Part shown: piece by piece, positions 52,003 to 59,374 of the stretch
Layout of the letters: every line of letters starts with the position of its first letter
Numbering within the stretch: the stretch's first letter is position 1
Source: Sulfurimonas sp.
GTDB lineage: Bacteria; Campylobacterota; Campylobacteria; Campylobacterales; Sulfurimonadaceae
Length of the DNA: 64,000 nt
NCBI RefSeq assembly: GCF_028714975.1
Contig: NZ_JAQTLH010000002.1
Span: forward strand, 186,001 to 250,000
Direction: 5' to 3'
Notes under the pieces: model-generated
Seen by the model: the letters and a program-made list of their open reading frames with translations, nothing else
The model's database searches: none
Told to the model about the DNA's origin: nothing
Translations under genes and position numbers: made by a program

Positions 52003-53588
52003 TAATTACCCCTAAAAACTAAAGATATAGCGAGAATAGTAAAAAGAAAAACAATAAATGTTTTTATAGAAGACATAGGGAGCATGTCTAACATAGACTG
52101 CGAAAATACAGTAACTGTACGACCATGAAAAACAAAAGATACAGAAGATATAGGAGCACAATTAGAAGAACCTAAATTAATAGTATATTTATTTAAAATA
52201 TTTGAAATTTCATTGCTTAAAAAATCTAAATTACCACGAGAAGAATTATTATCGGTACCGTTATCATCAAGAAGCTTTTTAATATCTTCAAGAAGACCAT
52301 CAGCTTTATCTACACCATCTTTAATACCAAGAAGAAGACCGTTACCGATATTTTGACCATCTTTTATACCATTCAAAGTAGTATTTATAACACCCTGATT
52401 CATAGTTGCAGCATTTGAAAAATTCTCTAAATTTGAATTTATATTTCCTAAATTAGTATTTGCATTAACAAGCTGTAAAGACTGTATTTCAGCTTCTCGC
52501 AATTGTTTTAAAGAAGTTGATTCTTTAGAACCACCATAAGAATCAAGAGCAGCTTTAACAGATGTAGCAAAATCATAATTTAATGTGCCATTACTATCAG
52601 CAAGAGGATTAGGAGAAGAGATATTATTGTCATTTTCTGAACGAGAATTACCCAATTTATCTTTATCAGAAAGATTGTCAGTACAAGAAACTTCCTGAAA
52701 AAAATACTTATTAGAAGCACTTGGAGTAGGATTAGAATTAGTTAAACAATAACAAGTTTTATAACAACCATGACGAGAAGAAGAACCGTCCAACGCAGAA
52801 ATATCATTGCCACCAGAATGACAAACAGAAGTACCAACACAATCGCCGATATCAGGCTCAACATTTCGACACTGACCGTCTTTGATAGATTGACCACGAG
52901 GACAGCCTTGAGACCTAGAGCTACACATTTGACGGCAAGAATCCCATAAAACAGAAGAAGTATAATACAAAGAACCATTAGGAGCTTGAAATTTAGAATT
53001 TGACATTACACAATCCGATTCTATAACACCAGGAATATTATCATAAGAATTTACGGGGCAAGTAGTAGCATTATTAGAATCAGTAGGGTTAGCATCATTT
53101 TCATTTGGAACACCATCACCGTCAATATCATTATCAGTAGAATTTGGAATACCGTCACCGTCACAATCCAAAGAAGCAAAATTTGAAGCTTTTTTATCGC
53201 ATTTATCAGGGATACCATCACCATCGGAATCAACGGCAGGAGGAACTTTACAAGAATAAGAAGTTGCATCATAAACTTGTCCGGAAGCGGTACAAGGATT
53301 ATTAGGAGTAGTAATATAATTATATTGAGTAGCATAACTGCGAGGAGGATAAGCCATCCCACCCCAAGTAAAAATAATTTTAAAAGCAGTATTACCCGAA
53401 CATGATTCTTTAGAAGGAGTTCCAACTGTTACGCCAAAATTATAAGCAAGAGAATCATCATAGGAATTTGCGTTACGACTAGGATTAGGCGAAACACTAG
53501 GATTAAGAATATAATAACCATTAGGATTACAAGTAAATGCAAAAAGAGAGTTAAAATAAATCAATAAAAAAAATAAAATCCTTTTCAT
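52002..53588 (-). CDS. pIII-like adsorption protein with thrombospondin type-3-like repeats
   Basis: Signal peptide, DSDGDGIPDKCDKK...DCDGDGIPNSTDNDIDGDGVPNENDANP repeats, Cys-rich domain, single C-terminal TM (SIKTFIVFLFTILAISLVFRGN). Confidence 0.78.
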   Translation of the reverse strand: MKRILFFLLIYFNSLFAFTCNPNGYYILNPSVSPNPSRNANSYDDSLAYNFGVTVGTPSKESCSGNTAFKIIFTWGGMAYPPRSYATQYNYITTPNNPCTASGQVYDATSYSCKVPPAVDSDGDGIPDKCDKKASNFASLDCDGDGIPNSTDNDIDGDGVPNENDANPTDSNNATTCPVNSYDNIPGVIESDCVMSNSKFQAPNGSLYYTSSVLWDSCRQMCSSRSQGCPRGQSIKDGQCRNVEPDIGDCVGTSVCHSGGNDISALDGSSSRHGCYKTCYCLTNSNPTPSASNKYFFQEVSCTDNLSDKDKLGNSRSENDNNISSPNPLADSNGTLNYDFATSVKAALDSYGGSKESTSLKQLREAEIQSLQLVNANTNLGNINSNLENFSNAATMNQGVINTTLNGIKDGQNIGNGLLLGIKDGVDKADGLLEDIKKLLDDNGTDNNSSRGNLDFLSNEISNILNKYTINLGSSNCAPISSVSFVFHGRTVTVFSQSMLDMLPMSSIKTFIVFLFTILAISLVFRGN

Positions 53589-53589
53589 T

Positions 53590-53706
53590 TTAATGTCTTA
53601 AAAGAGATAAAGCAGCAAAGAGAGGAGCGACTACAACTGTAAGATTTATAAAAATACTAGCAAAATAATTTATCATAACGATATCGGTAATTTCTATTAA
53701 AATCAT
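53590..53706 (-). CDS. 38-aa single-TM peptide, putative minor coat protein (not in ORF track)
   Basis: Translation MILIEITDIVMINYFASIFINLTVVVAPLFAALSLLRH; ATGA overlap with upstream gene, 1 bp from the pIII-like start. Confidence 0.6.
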   Translation of the reverse strand: MILIEITDIVMINYFASIFINLTVVVAPLFAALSLLRH

Positions 53707-54083
53707 CTTTTGCCGCCTACATTCATAAATATATGAATTGTAAAAAACATGAAGACAGCACCAAAGATAAGACCTACAAGACCTAAGAGAAAGTTATATT
53801 CAGTTACTTGCATACCTAAAATATAAGACATATTAGGGTTACAGCGTTGAGTAGAAGAATCATAAACATAATTAGGGAGAACGGTTTGAGTCCAAGTATC
53901 GGTAGTAGTGCTATACCATGTGTTATTATCAGAACGAAGATAGTAAAAGGAACCTGCTTTTATATAGAAATCTTCTATGCAGTAACTATTAGCAGCCAAA
54001 AGCATTGAAGCATTTAATAATTTTGTTAAAAATAATAAAGTTATTAAATATTTCATTTTATCACTCCTTTTTTTTATTCCCAC
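53703..54083 (-). CDS. Secreted/membrane virion protein candidate
   Basis: Signal peptide, Cys-containing ectodomain, C-terminal TM; inside the coat operon. Confidence 0.5.
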   Translation of the reverse strand: MGIKKRSDKMKYLITLLFLTKLLNASMLLAANSYCIEDFYIKAGSFYYLRSDNNTWYSTTTDTWTQTVLPNYVYDSSTQRCNPNMSYILGMQVTEYNFLLGLVGLIFGAVFMFFTIHIFMNVGGKR

Positions 54084-54095
54084 AGCTCCTAAGAG

Positions 54096-54212
54096 CTAAT
54101 GAGATTTAAGCAAAATAATTGCTTTGTCTACTCCCCACATTACACCAAGAGCAGTCAATAAAACGCCATAAAGCAAAGTAATATTGTCTATGTGTAATAT
54201 AGGTAAAGACAT
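54096..54212 (-). CDS. 38-aa coat-like peptide, paralog of the major coat protein (not in ORF track)
   Basis: MSLPILHIDNITLLYGVLLTALGVMWGVDKAIILLKSH; TAATG overlap with the upstream coat gene; ALGV(M/F)(W/F)GV(D/K)KAI(I/G)LL shared. Confidence 0.75.
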   Translation of the reverse strand: MSLPILHIDNITLLYGVLLTALGVMWGVDKAIILLKSH

Positions 54213-54451
54213 TAGCGTAAAAGACCAATAGCTTTTTTAACACCAAAAAAGACACCTAAAGCAACAACAACAACGCCTGCAACCGTCATAAAATTTCCCG
54301 TCTCTATTGGAGGAACAGTTAAATCAGCAGCTTGAGCTTGAACTGTACCTAAAGCAGCTGCGCCAGCTACAACAATTTTATTTTTATGTTCACTAGCTTT
54401 AGAAGCTAATCTATCAGCTTTTTCTGATAGTCTTTTTAGAATTCTTTTCAT
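54212..54451 (-). CDS. Major coat protein (pVIII-like)
   Basis: Long basic signal region ending AQA|ADL; mature ADLTVPPIETGNFMTVAGVVVVALGVFFGVKKAIGLLR (acidic N-terminus, TM, basic C-terminus). Confidence 0.85.
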   Translation of the reverse strand: MKRILKRLSEKADRLASKASEHKNKIVVAGAAALGTVQAQAADLTVPPIETGNFMTVAGVVVVALGVFFGVKKAIGLLR

Positions 54452-54491
54452 AGGAAACCCCTAATATAAGCTGATATCAACCCCGTGATAG

Positions 54492-54537
54492 ATTAATACC
54501 GCAGTAAGAAAATCACGCTTCTTAATGCGGTATTAAT
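54492..54537. other. Strong hairpin upstream of coat gene, candidate packaging signal
   Basis: ATTAATACCGCA/TGCGGTATTAAT 12-bp perfect stem, one G-A mismatch, TAAGAA/TTCTTA 6 bp, 8-nt loop; no T-tract in the transcribed direction. Confidence 0.75.
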
Positions 54538-54684
54538 TTATTTAGTATTTGTATTTCTAACTTTTAAGAGTAAATTATCTCTTTTTGTTCTCAACTCACA
54601 TAACTTTTTATCATCTTGCTTGGTTCTAACTAAGATATTTATATCTTGCTGTAAATAGCGAAGATAAGTTATGTGTTTTGACAT
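54538..54684 (-). CDS. 48-aa hypothetical phage protein (not in ORF track)
   Basis: MSKHITYLRYLQQDINILVRTKQDDKKLCELRTKRDNLLLKVRNTNTK; purine-rich region upstream; abuts the hairpin. Confidence 0.45.
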   Translation of the reverse strand: MSKHITYLRYLQQDINILVRTKQDDKKLCELRTKRDNLLLKVRNTNTK

Positions 54685-54736
54685 TTTATTTTTCCCACTT
54701 TTTCTTATTCTTTTTATCTTAGAACAAACTTTTTAC

Positions 54737-54774
54737 TAATCCCTAACGCGGTAATCCCTTGTTACCCCTAACGC
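54737..54774. repeat. Iteron-like short repeats in phage intergenic region
   Basis: TAATCCCTAACGC (54737), TAATCCC (54752), TTACCCCTAACGC (54762). Confidence 0.45.
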
Positions 54775-54806
54775 TACGCTACGACGGGGCTTTGTGTTGA
54801 CATTTT

Positions 54807-54995
54807 TTAGCTTTTCTCTAAAGAAACATTTAATACATCATTTAAAATAGATAATATTAAGTTATTCATAGAAACATTGTTTTCGTCAGCAATCAATTGC
54901 AACTTTTGTTTTATAAAAGAAGGAACTTTTAAACTTATCGCCTCTTTGTCTTGTTCTTGAACTTTTGCTTGTTCAATAGCTTCATTTATTCCCAT
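54807..54995 (-). CDS. Small ribbon-helix-helix-like protein
   Basis: ISLKVPSFIKQKLQLIADENNVSMNNLILSILNDVL. Confidence 0.5.
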   Translation of the reverse strand: MGINEAIEQAKVQEQDKEAISLKVPSFIKQKLQLIADENNVSMNNLILSILNDVLNVSLEKS

Positions 54996-54997
54996 AA

Positions 54998-55351
54998 TTA
55001 AGCCTTTTTAAGTTCTTTTGATTCAACTTTAATCATGCTCAAGAATGAATCTTTCAACTCGAACATAGGCGTATTTTTATCGGGATACCATTTCTGACCT
55101 TTAGCACTTGAATCCATAACATACGGGACAGCAACATATTTGTGCTCTAAATCTTTGTACTTCTTATAATCTGAACTATCTAAAATCTGTTTATCCATAG
55201 AGAAGTTAATATCTCCGTTATCATCAGGAATTTCACTCTCAACGGTAACTTCTATTTTTGGAATATTCTCAGTCCACTTGCTATCTACAAAGCCATCTAG
55301 TTCGATTCTGCGAACTGCTTTAATCTTGCCTATCATTAGTACATTTATCAT
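54998..55351 (-). CDS. Putative ssDNA-binding/early phage protein (pV position)
   Basis: 117 aa; position upstream of the coat module matches gene V; no decisive motif. Confidence 0.4.
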   Translation of the reverse strand: MINVLMIGKIKAVRRIELDGFVDSKWTENIPKIEVTVESEIPDDNGDINFSMDKQILDSSDYKKYKDLEHKYVAVPYVMDSSAKGQKWYPDKNTPMFELKDSFLSMIKVESKELKKA

Positions 55352-55683
55352 GTTGTCACTCCTGAATTATTTTATTAACTTAGCCCTAACATGTAGAATT
55401 AAGTTTTAAGAACATTAAAAGATATTTTTTTTGAATAGGAAAAAATTAACCTATCTGCGTTTCTTGTTGCTTTTAATGCTCATAAAACCTAACTTTTGTC
55501 ACTTTACTTTTTTAAACAAGCCCCCAGAAGTGACGCTAAAGGGCTAGTAAGCGAGCTTTTTTTAGGGGTTCACACTCATTGCCCCTGATATATCAACGAC
55601 TTACATCAAACTCTGTATACAGTTCCGTGATTGCGTATCTATTTTTTAACGACTTATTGAACATCAGATGTTGAAAGCGTTTA

Positions 55684-55986
55684 TCATACAAGAACTCCGA
55701 GATTGAATTTATATTCATGTAAATTATGGTTTAAATCAGGTTTATAAATTTTTAATAATTTATATATAACTACATCATCTCTTTGATAAGAAAACCAAAT
55801 ACGACCAAGAGACGAAGTGAATTTTTTATTATTAAGTGATTTTTTGATATCATAGAGAGCAGAAGTGACGCATTTTTTAATAAAAGTATGAATATATATT
55901 AAATATTCATTATTCCAAATTAACTCTAAACCGAAGAAGTCAGAGAAGAGAGCAGGTCTTTGAATGTTTTGTGTTTGTACTTGCAT
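55684..55986 (-). CDS. Hypothetical early phage protein
   Basis: 100 aa ORF with AGGAAGTGACAAA leader, divergent from the HTH gene. Confidence 0.5.
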   Translation of the reverse strand: MQVQTQNIQRPALFSDFFGLELIWNNEYLIYIHTFIKKCVTSALYDIKKSLNNKKFTSSLGRIWFSYQRDDVVIYKLLKIYKPDLNHNLHEYKFNLGVLV

Positions 55987-56002
55987 TTTGTCACTTCCTA
56001 AA

Positions 56003-56080
56003 TATGTAATATTTGCATATAATTAAAACTATATCTGCAAATTAATAAAATAAAGCTTAAATATATGCAATATTTGCATA
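56003..56080. promoter_or_regulatory. Divergent operator region with two TATGCAA-TAT-TTGCATA palindromes
   Basis: Perfect copy at 56064-56080; one-mismatch copy at 56003-56019; half site TGCAA near 56036. Confidence 0.65.
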
Positions 56081-56100
56081 TTAAATGGAGAAAATACGAA

Positions 56101-56301
56101 ATGACTAGAAAAGAACTAGCGGATTTACTTGGAATATCATTAAGAACATTAGACAATTGGGAAAAAGAGAAACCAGACTTAGTAAGATTAATTAATCAAG
56201 GATTTGCACTAGATGAAAGTATCGAAGCAACAAAAAAGCATTTAGAAGAACTAGAAAATATAAAAGCAAAAGCTAGCAATGGCAAATTTAAATTAAAGTA
56301 G
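56101..56301 (+). CDS. HTH regulator (candidate phage repressor)
   Basis: MTRKELADLLGISLRTLDNWEKEKPDLVRLI; ATG at 56101 follows GGAG spacing. Confidence 0.65.
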   Translation: MTRKELADLLGISLRTLDNWEKEKPDLVRLINQGFALDESIEATKKHLEELENIKAKASNGKFKLK

Positions 56302-56308
56302 GACAAGA

Positions 56309-57091
56309 ATGGAAATATTTTTTATAATAACTCTAGTATTGGCATTAATTATAACAAGTGCAATCATATCCGGTAAAAATAAAGCTAAAATAATTAAATA
56401 TGAAAAAGCTGAAACAAAAGAAGATTACTATAATTTCAAAAACAATTTAAATAAAAAACATGCAAACTTTACAACAAGACTAATGGCAAATATTATAGAT
56501 TTTATTGTTATAGGAATACCAATATATTTAATACTGAATAAACATGAATACATGGCAGATATATTGATGGCAATAATAATCATATTATTATGGACGGTAT
56601 GGAAAGGGCAGAGCATAGGAAAAAAAATTGTAAATATTAAAATTGTAAATAATAAATATGAAGATATAAATTTAATAACAGCAATCATTAGATACCTAGG
56701 ATATTTTGTAAGTTTAATTTCCTTTTTTATTGGTTTTGCAATAATACCTTTTAGAAAAGACAAAAAAGCTTTACATGATTTAATTGCAAATACTTATGTA
56801 ATTCATACAGACAAAAATGAATCAGAAATAGAAAATGATTCAACAGACAAAATCTTAGCAGTTATGTCAATATTTGTAGGAACAATTATATTAATATCAG
56901 CAGTAGCAATAGATGAACAAAATAAAGAATTAGAAAAATTATTTTATGGAACTACAAACAATAATAAAATAGAAGAAACAAATAACGCAATCATGAAACA
57001 AACTCAAAAAATTATGGAAGAAACAAATAAAATGAATCAACAATTTAAAAAACAAATGGAAAAAATAAATCAAACAAGTAGGGAAAAATGA
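56309..57091 (+). CDS. RDD-family membrane protein
   Basis: NFTTRLMANIIDFIVIGIPIYLIL ... GQSIGKKIVNIKIVN; extra C-terminal TM and Gln/Asn-rich coil. Confidence 0.75.
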   Translation: MEIFFIITLVLALIITSAIISGKNKAKIIKYEKAETKEDYYNFKNNLNKKHANFTTRLMANIIDFIVIGIPIYLILNKHEYMADILMAIIIILLWTVWKGQSIGKKIVNIKIVNNKYEDINLITAIIRYLGYFVSLISFFIGFAIIPFRKDKKALHDLIANTYVIHTDKNESEIENDSTDKILAVMSIFVGTIILISAVAIDEQNKELEKLFYGTTNNNKIEETNNAIMKQTQKIMEETNKMNQQFKKQMEKINQTSREK

Positions 57092-57672
57092 CTATATTTT
57101 GGATTATATTTTTTATTTTATTTATAGTAGGAATATTTGCAACAATAAAAACAGAACTACCAAAAAGACTAAAAAAAGAGCGTGAAATATGGGAAGAAGA
57201 GAAAAATAAAAAACTTATAAATAATGATGAAAAAAAGAGAATTTTTGAAGACAATCGAAAAAAAAGAACTAGAGAGATGCATCAAAACAATGCAAGAAAA
57301 GGCAAAGAATACGAATCTTTTGTTGCAGAACACTTTAAAAATTTAGGCTACAAAGTAAAAGAACACGGTTTAATACATGGAAGAAAAGACAGCAGTATAG
57401 ATGTAATAACTATGAAAGATAAAGAGATCACATTTATACAGTGCAAAAATTGGAGAGAAGACAGCAAACATAAAATTACACATGAGAAGATAAAAGCATT
57501 TATAGGAGACACAGAAGAGTTTTTAAGAAAAGAAGAAAACATAGATAAAGCAGTTGGATACACAATCAAAAGGCTATATGTAACTTCAAACGATGTACTA
57601 GACAATTCTGCAAGATATTTTTTAAAAGATAGTAGTTTGGTAGAACATATGATTATACCGATGGGAGCATAG
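57088..57672 (+). CDS. Membrane-anchored Mrr-like (PD-(D/E)xK) nuclease
   Basis: N-terminal TM; GKEYESFVAEHFKNLGYKVKEHGLIHGRKDSSIDVITMKDKEITFIQCKNW; ATGA overlap with RDD gene. Confidence 0.78.
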   Translation: MTIFWIIFFILFIVGIFATIKTELPKRLKKEREIWEEEKNKKLINNDEKKRIFEDNRKKRTREMHQNNARKGKEYESFVAEHFKNLGYKVKEHGLIHGRKDSSIDVITMKDKEITFIQCKNWREDSKHKITHEKIKAFIGDTEEFLRKEENIDKAVGYTIKRLYVTSNDVLDNSARYFLKDSSLVEHMIIPMGA

Positions 57673-57676
57673 CAGC

Positions 57677-57703
57677 CAGAGGAGTGATTAAGTCCTCTGT
57701 TTT
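57677..57703 (+). terminator. Rho-independent terminator after the nuclease gene
   Basis: CAGAGGA-gtgattaag-TCCTCTG-TTTT. Confidence 0.65.
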
Positions 57704-57824
57704 GATTAATATAGAGCAGGTGCGAACACCATCAATATTAAAAAGGCTACTAAGATTTTGGTAAACAAAAAAACTCCTTTTTATAAGAGTTCCACTCCCA
57801 CCCCTACCTTGCTAAAAAATTAGC

Positions 57825-57856
57825 AAAAAAAAAGGCTAAAGCCGAAGCCCTAGCCT
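57825..57856 (-). terminator. Rho-independent terminator on minus strand with UUCG tetraloop
   Basis: Minus strand AGGCTAGGGC-TTCG-GCTTTAGCCT followed by T9. Confidence 0.7.
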
Positions 57857-58093
57857 AAATCTCTTATATGTCTGTTAATCATGCAGACGAGGAGTTAATT
57901 GTTTACACAAAAAGAAGTATATCATAGAAAAATAAATATTTATAAAAATATATAAATAATACTTAGATATAATTACATGTATAAGTAGAAGAGGGTGACT
58001 ATAAATCGTGACCGTAGCGTGACCGTGAAAAGTGCATATACATAGTAAAAGTGTCACGAAATTACGCTAAAGTCCTTGTTTAAGCTATTTAAT

Positions 58094-58117
58094 AAACTCG
58101 GCTTATAGTTGTACCTA
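58094..58117 (+). repeat. attR, 24-bp direct repeat (remnant of rnpB 3' end)
   Basis: AAACTCGGCTTATAGTTGTACCTA identical to 46223-46246. Confidence 0.92.
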
Positions 58118-58225
58118 AAAAGCATAGCATACTAAATAATATTAACGATTTTATATTAAGATTTTATTCAAGAGAATTTACATTATGTTAACCAATATAA
58201 AAATACTTTATAATGAAGAAAGAAA

Positions 58226-58432
58226 ATGAGCCGAAAAGAACAATTAATTACAGATATACAAAATTTGTTAAATACATACGAAGATATTCATAAAACATCT
58301 ATAAATCCAAGTTTATTAGAGTTTATGGATGAAAATACTTTGATTAGTATTATAGATTCGCTTTTAACTCAAAAAGAGAATGATAAAGAGTCTGATTTGG
58401 AGTGGTTAGAAAAGTTTAAAAAATATAGATAA
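58226..58432 (+). CDS. Hypothetical protein (68 aa)
   Basis: Intact short ORF with upstream AAGAAAGAAA; no family recognised. Confidence 0.45.
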   Translation: MSRKEQLITDIQNLLNTYEDIHKTSINPSLLEFMDENTLISIIDSLLTQKENDKESDLEWLEKFKKYR

Positions 58433-58579
58433 AAATTACCCTGCTCTAAAAACTCAAATTTTGTTAAACACACAAATTGTGTCATTGTGTTTGAATGTGA
58501 TTTAATTTAATTAAATTCGTTTGGTTTGTTACCCAATTATCTGATATAATAGTACCATATAAAAAAAAAGGATTTTGTC

Positions 58580-59125
58580 ATGTCTAATGTAGATTTGGTT
58601 CAATTAACACAAGAAACAAAAAAATTATCAGCAATGGTTGTTGAGGATGAAAAAGTTGCTAATGAGCTTTTAAGTTCTACTTTTAAAAATTTCTTTTCAG
58701 ATGTGAGATCATGTTTTAACGGAAAAGAAGCTTTGGAAGCTTATAAAAAATCGGCTCCTGATGTTGTTTTTGTTGATATTATAATGTCTGAAATGGACGG
58801 TATAGAACTTTCTCGTAAAATTCGCGAGATTGACCCTAGTCAGATTATTATCGTAATTTCAGCTAGCAATGATATAAAGAAAATATCTGAGTCGATTGAA
58901 GTCGGTGTAAATAGTTTTATTCAAAAGCCGATTGATACAAAAAAAATAATCGAACTTTTGATTAGTGTTGTCGCTATGATTGCTAAAAAGAAAAAGATTG
59001 AGACAAGAACTTTCTCTATCTCTCTTCCGTTAGATTTATATGAAGTAGTAAATGATAATGCCAAAGCTGAGAGTATCTCTAAAAATGCTGTAATTATTAG
59101 AGCACTTCGTAGTTTTTACGAATAA
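58580..59125 (+). CDS. Response regulator with C-terminal extension
   Basis: Receiver domain: VVEDEKVANE, VVFVDIIMSEMDGIEL, IIVISASND, IQKPID. Confidence 0.85.
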   Translation: MSNVDLVQLTQETKKLSAMVVEDEKVANELLSSTFKNFFSDVRSCFNGKEALEAYKKSAPDVVFVDIIMSEMDGIELSRKIREIDPSQIIIVISASNDIKKISESIEVGVNSFIQKPIDTKKIIELLISVVAMIAKKKKIETRTFSISLPLDLYEVVNDNAKAESISKNAVIIRALRSFYE

Positions 59126-59216
59126 TTTAATTTTTTTTACTGAGTTTTGTATAATTTTATAATTTATTAAGAAATAAATCTATATAATTTCGGCTCAGTA
59201 ATTAATACTGTTAAGT

Positions 59217-59291
59217 GGCCCCGTCGTCTAGCGGTAAGGATCCATGGTTTTCATCCATGTTACAGGAGTTCGATTCTCCTCGGGGTCACCA
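59217..59291 (+). tRNA. tRNA-Glu(TTC)
   Basis: GGCCCCGTCGTCTAGCGGTAAGGATCCATGGTTTTCATCCATG...GGAGTTCGATTCTCCTCGGGGTCACCA. Confidence 0.95.
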
Positions 59292-59374
59292 CTTCTTCTA
59301 AAAAAATCATAAATTTAAAACATACCCTCAGCAAAAATACGATAAAATTCCAAAAATTATTTTTAGGATTTTTA

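Larger units (their letters stand above)
46223..58117. mobile_element. Filamentous phage (inovirus-type) prophage integrated at the 3' end of rnpB
   Basis: Bounded by 24-bp direct repeats; integrase next to attL; coat, pIII-like, Zot/pI, secretin/pIV and HUH Rep genes in filamentous-phage order. Confidence 0.92.

Noticed and set aside
53051-53425. 124-aa Leu/Ile-rich ORF inside the pIII-like gene
   Set aside because: Alternate-frame translation of the Asp/Gly repeat region; the pIII-like frame has signal peptide, repeats and TM.
57875-58057. 60-aa minus-strand ORF near attR
   Set aside because: No ribosome-binding site or recognisable domain; overlaps the candidate arm site and lies beyond the terminator.
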